A stretch of 46,391 nt of DNA from Lachnospiraceae bacterium UBA7199 (GTDB lineage: Bacteria; Bacillota; Clostridia; Lachnospirales; Lachnospiraceae). Under the pieces are notes generated by a model. The model searched no databases. It had not been told where the DNA came from and saw only the letters and a list, made by a program, of their open reading frames with translations. The number at the start of each line of letters is the position of its first letter. Positions within the stretch are counted from its first letter, which is position 1. The translations under genes were made by a program, and so were the position numbers. The stretch lies in NCBI GenBank assembly GCA_002490775.1, contig DKUR01000020.1, positions 1 through 46,391 on the forward strand. The letters are read 5' to 3'. Shown here piece by piece: positions 40,515 through 46,391 of the stretch.

Positions 40515-40970
40515 ATGTATTTTATTATGTTTATGGCCGGATTTATTTCAGCCATTATTTTTTTTCTTGTAACCTCTGAATGGCGAAGAAAGAGGCGCAG
40601 GAGGAAAAGAAACTTTACGCAAGATAAGTCTGGGAAAAAGCAGAAAAAGAAATCCCAGAAAAAAGTTAAAATTGATACCTATGTTAAAGCCGCAACATCA
40701 ATAGTTCTGGCACACGGTTTGACTATGGTAACAATGTCCTATGTGTTGGCATGGTTTGAAAAGGATGCAGTAGTAGATGTATCAGTAACACTCATTACAG
40801 AGATAGTAGCTCCGCTTTGTCTATACATGGGAACAAATTGCATTATGAATATTTTTGAAAAGAATGAGCTTTCATTCAGCAAGCCTATCCAGATACAGAA
40901 AGTCCGTGAGGCATGGGATGAAGTGTATGAGGATAGTGAAAACGAAACAGGCAATGATGCCGCAGGATAG
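40515..40970 (+). CDS. Membrane protein with basic loop, lysis region
   Basis: 151 residues. An N-terminal membrane helix (MFMAGFISAIIFFLVTS) is followed by a very basic stretch (residues ~23-52), then two hydrophobic helices (ATSIVLAHGLTMVTMSYVLA; TLITEIVAPLCLYMGTNCIM) and an acidic tail. Two or three membrane spans near the lysis genes fit a holin-like or lysis-regulating role. Translation is probably linked to the preceding small membrane protein. Confidence 0.64.
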   Translation: MYFIMFMAGFISAIIFFLVTSEWRRKRRRRKRNFTQDKSGKKQKKKSQKKVKIDTYVKAATSIVLAHGLTMVTMSYVLAWFEKDAVVDVSVTLITEIVAPLCLYMGTNCIMNIFEKNELSFSKPIQIQKVREAWDEVYEDSENETGNDAAG

Positions 40971-40982
40971 GAGGAAAACTTT

Positions 40983-41291
40983 ATGAATTATCAGGAATTA
41001 TTTTCAACACTTTTCATTATCATCGCTGTATTAGTGGTACTGGTGAATATTATCACCGAGGTAGCAAAAAAAATCTTTACATTCACGCAGACGGCATACG
41101 TCAATGCTTTTGTGGTGATTCTGTCAATTCTGCTTACAGTAGCGGTCTTTTTTGCATACTGGCAGATTAAGCAGATGGAGATTACATGGTATCTGATTGT
41201 CGCATTTATCGTTGTCGGATTCATGGTGGCTTACGCCGCAATGTTCGGCTTCGATAAGCTGATTAAACTTTTTCAGGATTTGAAAAAGTGA
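40983..41291 (+). CDS. Holin-like three-helix membrane protein
   Basis: 102 residues with three predicted membrane helices (LFIIIAVLVVLVNIITEVAK; NAFVVILSILLTVAVFFAYW; WYLIVAFIVVGFMVAYAAMF) and a short basic tail. This is the best holin candidate: it precedes the endolysin by two short genes. AGGAGG precedes the start. Confidence 0.72.
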   Translation: MNYQELFSTLFIIIAVLVVLVNIITEVAKKIFTFTQTAYVNAFVVILSILLTVAVFFAYWQIKQMEITWYLIVAFIVVGFMVAYAAMFGFDKLIKLFQDLKK

Positions 41292-41306
41292 TTTGGAGAA
41301 AGCAAC

Positions 41307-41501
41307 ATGAAAGAAAAGATAGTTAAAATAATCATTTGCTCGCTTTTTGTTATCTGGCTGTTTGTAGTGTTTGTCTTATCCCCATTGGGAGTTGTCGTTG
41401 GCATACTTAATGGGGATTTAGATTTAGAGACTTTAGAACCAAAAGCATATGAGTACGAATCGGTAGAGGAACAAATTAGGAGCGAACGAATGATTCAGTA
41501 G
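41307..41501 (+). CDS. Small single-pass membrane protein
   Basis: 64 residues. A basic start, one long hydrophobic helix (IIICSLFVIWLFVVFVLSPL) and an acidic C-terminal tail. It lies between holin-like and endolysin genes and may regulate lysis timing. Unrecognised family. Confidence 0.6.
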   Translation: MKEKIVKIIICSLFVIWLFVVFVLSPLGVVVGILNGDLDLETLEPKAYEYESVEEQIRSERMIQ

Positions 41502-41512
41502 AGGGTGAGGTT

Positions 41513-42760
41513 ATGGAAATAAGCGAAAAGGGCATTGCCCTGATAAAGTCTTTTGAAAGTTGTAAACTTACCGCATACAAAGCGTTGAGTACCGAGGAAC
41601 ATTATACAATCGGTTGGGGGCATTACGGAGCCGATGTAAAAGTAGGGCAGACCATTTCACAGAATGAGGCGGATGCCCTGTTTTTGTCTGATTTACAGCG
41701 ATTTGTGAAGTATACAAATACTTACACTAAAAGCCTTGCACTGAATCAGAATCAGTTTGATGCCCTTGTGTCGTTCTGCTATAACTGCGGTCCGGGAACA
41801 CTCAAAAAACTTGTAAGCGGAAGAACGGTAGAAGAAATTGCAGAGCATATAACAGACCACACCAAATCAAAAGGAAAAGTAATTAAAGGGTTGGTACGGC
41901 GCAGACAGGAGGAAAAAGAATTGTTCTGCAAAGAAAATGAGGTAAAGAGTATGGTAATTAAAGTAGGAAGTGCAAGAATTGATGAAAATGGGAAAATATC
42001 TGGAGGAACTGCCGGAGATCAGACAGGAAAAGAGGTAAGCACGCAGGCGTACTATATGCACTCAAAAGGATGGTATCTTTACAGGGCGAAGGATGCGGCG
42101 GTAGCTGAACGATTGGCAGCTGCTATGTTGGAGGCTTGCAACAATGATAATGTTGGTTATGATCAAGGAAACCGACTGGATGTGATATCCAAGTTGAAAA
42201 AATGCGGCAGTTTGTCCAAGATTGCTGAAAAGACGGAGACTGACTGTAGTTCATTGGTCAGGGCATGTTGCATTGAGTCTGGTTTTGATCCCGGAAATTT
42301 CAACACATCATCAGAGGGAGCGGCTTTGGGAAAGACAGGGATGTTTGAGGACAGAAAGAGCGTTACATCCACAACGGAATTGTTTGATGGGGATATTTTG
42401 GTAACAAAGAAAAAAGGACATACCGTTATAGTTGTCAGTGGAAATCCAAGAGGCGCCACTTGTGACGGTACAAGCGGATCGTCTGTCGGCAAAGGCAATT
42501 TGATAACAAAATTGCAGTCAGCAAAGTCAAGAGACAGTAGCCTTTCGGGCACATACAAAACAACCTCAAATTTGAATCTGCGATATGGACCTGGCAAAGA
42601 TAAATACGATTCCATTATTATTTTACCTGCCGGAACAAAGTGTCAATGCTATGGATATTACACATCATTATCAGGTACGAAGTGGCTCTATGTGGTGGCA
42701 TCTGTGGATGGGAAACAGTACACAGGATTTGCAAGTATCCGGTATCTGTCCCGCGCCTAA
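41513..42760 (+). CDS. Endolysin: GH24 lysozyme, NlpC/P60-like domain and SH3 domain
   Basis: 415 residues in three parts. Residues 1-~135 are a T4-type lysozyme (GH24) with catalytic Glu15 in IKSFESC and YTIGWGHYG after it. Residues ~145-320 form a papain-like NlpC/P60 or CHAP-type cell-wall hydrolase with Cys245 in TDCSSLVRA and His303 in KKGHTVIVV. Residues ~345-415 are an SH3 cell-wall binding domain (NLNLRYGPGKDKYD). Two different peptidoglycan cuts, one in the glycan and one in the peptide, are predicted. No signal peptide is present, so release depends on the holin. Confidence 0.9.
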   Translation: MEISEKGIALIKSFESCKLTAYKALSTEEHYTIGWGHYGADVKVGQTISQNEADALFLSDLQRFVKYTNTYTKSLALNQNQFDALVSFCYNCGPGTLKKLVSGRTVEEIAEHITDHTKSKGKVIKGLVRRRQEEKELFCKENEVKSMVIKVGSARIDENGKISGGTAGDQTGKEVSTQAYYMHSKGWYLYRAKDAAVAERLAAAMLEACNNDNVGYDQGNRLDVISKLKKCGSLSKIAEKTETDCSSLVRACCIESGFDPGNFNTSSEGAALGKTGMFEDRKSVTSTTELFDGDILVTKKKGHTVIVVSGNPRGATCDGTSGSSVGKGNLITKLQSAKSRDSSLSGTYKTTSNLNLRYGPGKDKYDSIIILPAGTKCQCYGYYTSLSGTKWLYVVASVDGKQYTGFASIRYLSRA

Positions 42761-42786
42761 CTGTATCTGATAGGATATACTCTAAA

Positions 42787-42843
42787 CCGCTATAAAATAA
42801 CAAAAGACACATAAACATGTCGAAAAATGTTATTTTATAGCGG
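42787..42843. promoter_or_regulatory. Perfect 16-bp inverted repeat ahead of the HTH gene
   Basis: CCGCTATAAAATAACA (42787-42802) and TGTTATTTTATAGCGG (42828-42843) are exact inverted copies around a 25-bp spacer that itself holds GACA/TGTC. The right arm ends directly at the AAGGAG ribosome site of the HTH gene. It may be an operator, a recombination site or an RNA hairpin hiding that site. Confidence 0.65.
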
Positions 42844-42858
42844 AAGGAGCGTAGACAG

Positions 42859-43116
42859 ATGATTAGGATTTTACTATCTACTAAGCTCGGTGAAGTCAGG
42901 TGGACTCAGGCAGATTTAGCAAGGGCTACTGGCATCCGGCCGAATACAATCAATGAACTGTACCACGAGTTAGTTGACAGAGTAAATCTGGAACACCTTG
43001 ACTTGATATGTGAAGCATTAGGGTGTGAACTCAGTGATTTGATTGTTCGTGTTCCGGATGAACGCCCGAAAATAAATCATACAAAAGCCGGGGTCCTGAT
43101 TTCATCTGACAAGTAG
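42859..43116 (+). CDS. XRE-family (Cro/CI-type) HTH regulator
   Basis: 85 residues. The HTH fold is clear: TQADLARATGIRPNTINELY and HLDLICEALGCELSDLIVR in the order of a small Cro/CI-type regulator. It is preceded by AAGGAG and the 16-bp inverted repeat, which is a natural operator candidate. It ends shortly before a terminator, so it forms its own transcript unit after the endolysin. Confidence 0.87.
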   Translation: MIRILLSTKLGEVRWTQADLARATGIRPNTINELYHELVDRVNLEHLDLICEALGCELSDLIVRVPDERPKINHTKAGVLISSDK

Positions 43117-43140
43117 TGCTGCAACACTCTTGTCGAAACT

Positions 43141-43174
43141 AAGACGTTCACATTACGGTGCGAACGTCTTTTTT
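43141..43174 (+). terminator. Rho-independent terminator
   Basis: AAGACGTTC (43141-43149) pairs perfectly with GAACGTCTT (43162-43170), a 9-bp stem with a 12-base loop, with a T run over the end. It ends the plus-strand transcript where the minus-strand cargo converges. Confidence 0.85.
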
Positions 43175-43177
43175 ATA

Positions 43178-43630
43178 TCATGAAATCTGCCTACATTCAA
43201 TGGAATTTATTTCCAGAGCATTTGACAGGACTTCTAAATTAAAGTTATTATCTCGATATCCCTGCAAGATAGTCTGAACATAATGGTGAGATGGTATGCC
43301 GGGATTCTGATTCTCATCCATGATATATACCATGGCCTTTTTCTTTTTTCCATTAATGTCTACCATGATGTCTTTTTTGAAATAGTAAATGGGATATCCC
43401 TCGTATATGTCTAGTTGCTTTTCGTCAAAAGGATTTATGTTCCATATTAAAACAGGAACAGTTTTACCAACGCATCTTCTGATAGTTGCGTGTGAATTTG
43501 ACGGAGAGCCTCTAAAAATCAATTCCCAGTTATGCAATAGTCCAGTTGCATAAATTGTTGCAGAGGGACATCTAGCGGCCATCTGGTGCAGATTTAAGTT
43601 ACTTCCATAAGCAATATATAATTTTTCCAT
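43178..43630 (-). CDS. Gamma-glutamylcyclotransferase-like (AIG2/GGCT) protein
   Basis: 150 residues. The YGSNLNLHQMAARCPSA motif near the N-terminus and DIYEGYPIYYFKK with the catalytic-type Glu match the GGCT/AIG2-like fold. Members cut gamma-glutamyl amides or amines to 5-oxoproline. It shares strand with the amidoligase upstream (43678-44601), and the two probably form one operon that builds and trims a gamma-glutamyl bond. It may be lysogenic cargo unrelated to virion production. Confidence 0.85.
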   Translation of the reverse strand: MEKLYIAYGSNLNLHQMAARCPSATIYATGLLHNWELIFRGSPSNSHATIRRCVGKTVPVLIWNINPFDEKQLDIYEGYPIYYFKKDIMVDINGKKKKAMVYIMDENQNPGIPSHHYVQTILQGYRDNNFNLEVLSNALEINSIECRQIS

Positions 43631-43677
43631 GATAACATTTCCTTTCTCCCCGTTATGCCGGTAGGTCAGCGGATATA

Positions 43678-44601
43678 TTAAGCTGCTCTGCAGGTCATGC
43701 CGGCAGCTCTCTTTAATGGTGTCATGAGGTGGAGCCTACAAGTCTTAAATTCGTCTCCACACAAACCGAGCCGGTTAGTAAGGATATTTCGCATAATAGT
43801 TACTTTCTGTTCCGCTGTATAGTCATTCATGGAGCGGAAAACAATCTTTTCCTGAGAGGTGATGGCCCATGCCGATACTGCTAGGCAAAACTGGATGTAT
43901 GCTTTGATTTTTCCTGCGTGGAGGGTGCTGTTGAAAAGTCTGAACTCCACCGTTCCTTTGCTGAAAAAGCTGTGGAGGTTTACTCCGTGATATCGGGTGG
44001 TGTTGTAATGTTCGTGACTGATCCCGCCTGTGTACCCGTCATTTGCGCTGCTATACCAAATCTGCTCTGCTTTTTCTTTTGTGAGATTTCGATCCTTTTT
44101 CATTTCATTTAAGAGGGAAGTGTTCAGTTTGTGGCACCAATGGGAGGCTCTGTCACCAATCTGGAGGGCTTCATAAATCAGATCTTGCCGAGATGTCATG
44201 AAGTTCACCAGCCGCCGAAGAGATTGCGCATTATGGTTGGCACCATCTACATGAATGTGTATGCCACAGCTGGTGTGGGATTTGGCACCGTTCTCTTTAA
44301 GCTTTCGGATGATAGTCTGCAAAAGTTCAATGTCTTCATAGTTAAGAGGCGGTGTCACAAACTCTACCTGGTATTCGTCCAGAGATTCCCTGCTATTGTC
44401 ATTTATTATCGGATGGATGGAGGAATCTCGCATAATTTTCCATTTTCGAGCTGCCATGTCTTGGATGATGCGAGTCTGGTAACAACTGTGATCTGGGCGC
44501 CCCGACGTTGTGCCGAGAACTTCCGCAACGACCTGAGCCGCTTTTTCTCTGGTGATACCTGTCATTTCTACCTCTACTCCGAATAACTGATTTTTTAACA
44601 T
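43678..44601 (-). CDS. Putative amidoligase (Amidoligase_2 family)
   Basis: 307 residues. FGVEVEMTGITREKAA with paired acidic residues near the start, VEFVTPPLNYEDIELLQTII, CGIHIHVDG, and FRLFNSTLHAGKIKAY near the C-terminus give the glutamine-synthetase-like amidoligase pattern. The family is proposed to join an amine to a carboxylate using ATP, making peptide or gamma-glutamyl tags. The ribosome site AGGAGG is in reverse orientation upstream. The pairing with a GGCT-like gene is a recurrent arrangement in this family. Confidence 0.86.
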   Translation of the reverse strand: MLKNQLFGVEVEMTGITREKAAQVVAEVLGTTSGRPDHSCYQTRIIQDMAARKWKIMRDSSIHPIINDNSRESLDEYQVEFVTPPLNYEDIELLQTIIRKLKENGAKSHTSCGIHIHVDGANHNAQSLRRLVNFMTSRQDLIYEALQIGDRASHWCHKLNTSLLNEMKKDRNLTKEKAEQIWYSSANDGYTGGISHEHYNTTRYHGVNLHSFFSKGTVEFRLFNSTLHAGKIKAYIQFCLAVSAWAITSQEKIVFRSMNDYTAEQKVTIMRNILTNRLGLCGDEFKTCRLHLMTPLKRAAGMTCRAA

Positions 44602-44620
44602 TTGATTTTCCTCCTATTTA

Positions 44621-44636
44621 TTCTAACATATTAGAA
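44621..44636. promoter_or_regulatory. Operator-like palindrome 1
   Basis: TTCTAACATATTAGAA is a perfect 16-bp palindrome. It lies between the minus-strand promoter and the amidoligase ribosome site. A near copy, TTCTAATATATTAAAA, is at 44709-44724. Confidence 0.6.
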
Positions 44637-44662
44637 TTTTATTTTACGTTCTTGTTATAAAT

Positions 44663-44690
44663 ATATTAACATATGTACATGTAGTGTCAA
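44663..44690 (-). promoter_or_regulatory. Promoter for the amidoligase/GGCT operon
   Basis: On the minus strand TTGACA (44685-44690) and TAATAT (44663-44668) are 16 bases apart. The -35 is a perfect consensus. Palindrome 1 follows downstream, where a bound protein could block transcription. Confidence 0.6.
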
Positions 44691-44708
44691 TAGGTTTTTA
44701 GAAAAAAA

Positions 44709-44724
44709 TTCTAATATATTAAAA
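44709..44724. promoter_or_regulatory. Operator-like palindrome 2
   Basis: TTCTAATATATTAAAA resembles palindrome 1, with one arm changed. It lies just upstream of TTGACT (44732-44737), a possible -35 for the small XRE regulator gene, and so could govern that gene. Confidence 0.5.
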
Positions 44725-44778
44725 CTTTTTATTGACTTTACAAACTTAATCTGATAAGGTAATAACGAGGTGATAATT

Positions 44779-44985
44779 ATGATTACATATAAACCATTAT
44801 GGAAAACTCTGATAGATAAAGATATGAAAAAGATGGATTTGGTCGCTGATGGTATTTTGAGCAGAGGTACTTTAGCCAAGATGGGGAAAAATGAAAAAGT
44901 AAGTCTTGACGTAATTGAGCGGATATGCGGTAAACTGCACTGCAGAGTCGAAGAGGTAATAATGTATGATGAAACTGTCGAATAA
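44779..44985 (+). CDS. Small XRE-family HTH regulator (YozG-like)
   Basis: 68 residues. KTLIDKDMKKMDLVADGILS followed by the second helix TLAKMGKNEKVSLDVIERIC, and ending near VEEVIMYDE, is the compact HTH_26/YozG-type. GAGG (44767-44770) is 8 bases before ATG 44779; GTG 44770 is an alternative. The palindromes at 44621 and 44709 flank the divergent region and are the likely binding sites. It probably controls the cargo genes and itself. It overlaps the next gene by 20 bases. Confidence 0.83.
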   Translation: MITYKPLWKTLIDKDMKKMDLVADGILSRGTLAKMGKNEKVSLDVIERICGKLHCRVEEVIMYDETVE

Positions 44986-45418
44986 GATGGACGAGATTAA
45001 GATTGAAGATGTATCTGTAAATATGGCCTCATCCTGTATTTATCTAATGAAAAATCTGCATAATGGGAAAGTATATATAGGAAAAGCTATAGATGCAGTT
45101 CATCGGATTGCTGGACATTATTATTCCTTGAGGAAAGGAACCCATGTTATCAGGGAAATGCAGGAAGATTTTAATGCGGGAAATGAATTTGAAATTAAGA
45201 CACTTTGCTCATTTAACAAAAAAGATCACGATAGGAAAACAAAAGCGCTGGAAACTTTCTTTATATTGCAGTATGATGGGGTGGAAAAGGGATATAATGC
45301 AACATATAATTATCCGTCTGCCAATAGAGCATATGAAATAATAGAAGATAATGCAGAATATATTATCAGTTGTTTGAGAAAACAGGGGATAAGATTTAAA
45401 ATGGAGATTTTTCCATGA
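44966..45418 (+). CDS. GIY-YIG-domain protein
   Basis: 150 residues. CIYLMKNLHNGKVYIGKA and the following HRIAGHYYSLRKG match the N-terminal GIY-YIG layout with the catalytic-type Tyr pair. Such domains cut or nick DNA, in homing, repair or restriction. The start overlaps the small XRE gene, with ATG 44966 and ATG 44987 both possible. The C-terminal part is helical and polar. It may be a short homing-like or prophage defence nuclease. Confidence 0.72.
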   Translation: MMKLSNKMDEIKIEDVSVNMASSCIYLMKNLHNGKVYIGKAIDAVHRIAGHYYSLRKGTHVIREMQEDFNAGNEFEIKTLCSFNKKDHDRKTKALETFFILQYDGVEKGYNATYNYPSANRAYEIIEDNAEYIISCLRKQGIRFKMEIFP

Positions 45419-45471
45419 GATTTTATTGAGATTGAGAATAGTGTGGAATGTTTGGAAATCGTGGAAATATT

Positions 45472-45501
45472 AAAAAAGACAAGATTTTTTAAATCTTTTT
45501 T
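45472..45501. terminator. AT-rich hairpin after the GIY-YIG gene
   Basis: GATTT (45483-45487) and AAATC (45491-45495) form a stem, flanked by AAAAAAGA (45472-45479) and TTTTTT (45496-45501), which can pair. It ends the plus-strand cargo genes, and its symmetry could make it bidirectional. Confidence 0.5.
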
Positions 45502-45558
45502 GGGATTGAACGTACACAGAAACGACATACCCGCAAAGAATTTGAATAGTCGGAGGTG

Positions 45559-45598
45559 AGCCGTGGAGCCAGTAAAATCAAGGCTTTGCGGCTTTTTT
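45559..45598 (+). terminator. Rho-independent terminator before the integrase
   Basis: A 12-bp stem AGCCGTGGAGCC / GGCTTTGCGGCT (with three G-T pairs), an 11-base loop and a run of six T. With the previous hairpin it fills the 210-base gap between the GIY-YIG and integrase genes, where no gene is seen and where an attachment site would be expected but cannot be located. Confidence 0.75.
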
Positions 45599-45628
45599 CT
45601 TCATTTTATTGCATTACGATTGCATTTT

Positions 45629-46391
45629 TTATTTCACTTCTTTGTGATAAGCTGCGGTGTGCTGGTTGCTCGTATAGTCTGCAACGCTTTGCGTGGCGGG
45701 CGTATACTGCAGTACCCCGGTCAGCTTATTGGCAACTTCAAGATTGGTGTTGGGATACAGATGACCATAGGTTCCCAGGGTCGTCTGTATTTTTTCGTGT
45801 CCCAGGCGCTCTTTGATCAACAGGGGATTCTCGCCCATGCTGATGAGCAGGGAGGCATGGGAATGCCGCAGCGCATGGATTTTGATGCGGTGTACGCCGG
45901 CAAGTTCCGCAAGTTTTTCCAATGCCCGTGGCAGGGTATGCTTGCTGGTAGGTATGCCGTTGTAGCTTAACACATAGTCGCAGTTTTTCAGTACCTTTTT
46001 CTGGACTTCCTGCCATGCCTTCAGTTCCCTTATGGTATCCTTGTCAATGTAAATGGTGCGGACGCTCGCCTGCGTTTTTGGTTCAACAGGTTTGAAATCA
46101 TCCATCGACTTATAATACATGGTCTTGGTTATGCTTAGCAGTCCTGTATCAAAATCAATATCCGACCACAGCAGCGCCGCAGCTTCACCGATCCGCATTC
46201 CGGTCATAAACAGCAGCCAGAAGGAGATAAAGAGGTAATGTTCATAATAATCACCCTTGTAGAGCAGGGAGATTACTTTCTGAAATTCCTCCAGCGTCCA
46301 GAAATCTACCTGTGTCTTTTTGGACTTGATGTTCCCGATCATCCTTGACGGATTCTTTTTGGCTATACCCAGTACAATCGCCCGGTCAAAG
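45629..46391 (-). CDS. int: Tyrosine recombinase (phage integrase), C-terminal part
   Basis: At least 254 residues are visible; the reading frame continues through the right edge, so the N-terminal arm-binding and core-binding domains are cut. The catalytic domain is complete: Arg in TGMRIGEAAALLWSD, a Lys in the beta-hairpin region, HALRHSH with the His-x-x-Arg pair, LGHEKI with the second His, and the nucleophile in TYGHLYP. The enzyme inserts and excises the phage at attachment sites. ATG 46342 is internal and not the real start. It converges with the plus-strand cargo. Confidence 0.93.
   Translation of the reverse strand, partial: FDRAIVLGIAKKNPSRMIGNIKSKKTQVDFWTLEEFQKVISLLYKGDYYEHYLFISFWLLFMTGMRIGEAAALLWSDIDFDTGLLSITKTMYYKSMDDFKPVEPKTQASVRTIYIDKDTIRELKAWQEVQKKVLKNCDYVLSYNGIPTSKHTLPRALEKLAELAGVHRIKIHALRHSHASLLISMGENPLLIKERLGHEKIQTTLGTYGHLYPNTNLEVANKLTGVLQYTPATQSVADYTSNQHTAAYHKEVK

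Larger units (their letters stand above)
1..46391. mobile_element. Prophage or temperate phage genome, most of it
   Basis: Terminase, portal, MuF, capsid, sheath, tube, tape measure, baseplate, lysis and integrase genes follow one another in the usual order of a contractile-tailed temperate phage. The left edge cuts into an early gene and the right edge cuts the integrase, so neither attachment site can be fixed. No gene inside the window is clearly of host origin. The integrase suggests lysogeny. A main immunity repressor was not identified and may lie outside the window. Confidence 0.9.

Noticed and set aside
45419..45628. Attachment site next to the integrase
   Set aside because: The place is right, but no direct repeat or tRNA end can be seen, since the other prophage end is outside the window.
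45563..45970. Plus-strand ORF opposite the integrase
   Set aside because: It is a shadow of the tyrosine recombinase catalytic domain and lies within the terminator at its start.
1..46391. Genome-wide TAG recoding, suggested by the TAG at 21
   Set aside because: Many clear genes here end properly at TAG, including the sliding clamp and the main DGR target, so TAG is a normal stop.

Overview
The window looks like most of a temperate, contractile-tailed phage (myovirus-like Caudoviricetes) integrated in, or infecting, a low-to-medium GC Firmicute. Strong AGGAGG-type ribosome sites, ATGA start/stop overlaps, XkdX-, DUF3383-, DUF6273- and Avd-type genes and many short zinc-ribbon proteins suggest a Clostridia host, most probably Lachnospiraceae (inference, no database search). 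Nearly all genes lie on the plus strand. The exceptions are a two-gene cargo (43178-44601) and a tyrosine integrase running off the right edge. No tRNA, rRNA or CRISPR array was seen.

Layout. 1-8973 is an early/accessory module: a DUF5131-type fragment, an HhH-like protein, a RecU-like resolvase, a DNA sliding clamp, an ASCH protein, an HNH nuclease, an MmcB-like nuclease and many short unknown proteins. It also holds a DGR-diversified DUF6273 protein (3040-3846). 9063-9827 is a probable late-gene regulator, followed by a terminator. 10025-14576 is an unusual cassette: a sodium:solute symporter, two PP-loop (PAPS-reductase-like) enzymes and two ParB-like proteins. 14680-24991 is packaging and head: terminase subunits, a portal fused to a Nudix domain, MuF, a protease with nested scaffold starts, cement, major capsid and connectors. 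24988-35431 is the contractile tail: terminator, sheath, tube, chaperones with a likely -1 frameshift, tape measure and baseplate. 35574-39152 is a fiber-like gene plus a complete diversity-generating retroelement (DGR). 39133-42760 is XkdX, small membrane proteins, holin-like proteins and a three-domain endolysin. 43178-45418 is a GGCT/amidoligase cargo pair, a small XRE regulator with operator-like palindromes, and a GIY-YIG protein. 45629 to the edge is the integrase.

The most interesting system is the DGR. Its template repeat (37651-37776) has 12 AAY codons. Variable region 1 lies at the 3' end of the tail-locus gene 36190-37155 and differs from the template at 10 positions, all template adenines. 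Variable region 2 lies at the 3' end of gene 3040-3846, about 34 kb away in the early module, and differs at 16 positions, 15 of them template adenines. Both variable regions, but not the template, are followed by a 9-bp-stem hairpin with the same GGCGGC-CTCGT-GCCGCC core and compensatory base changes in the outer pairs. One reverse transcriptase and Avd therefore appear to diversify two unlike proteins, one probably on the virion tip and one with no visible structural role or secretion signal.

Other observations: a transporter led by a 17-codon peptide whose hairpin masks the transporter ribosome site, a tail-chaperone frameshift cassette, a protease/scaffold gene with two in-frame internal starts, terminator-like hairpins inside the head operon, and paired operator-like palindromes at the divergent cargo/regulator promoters.
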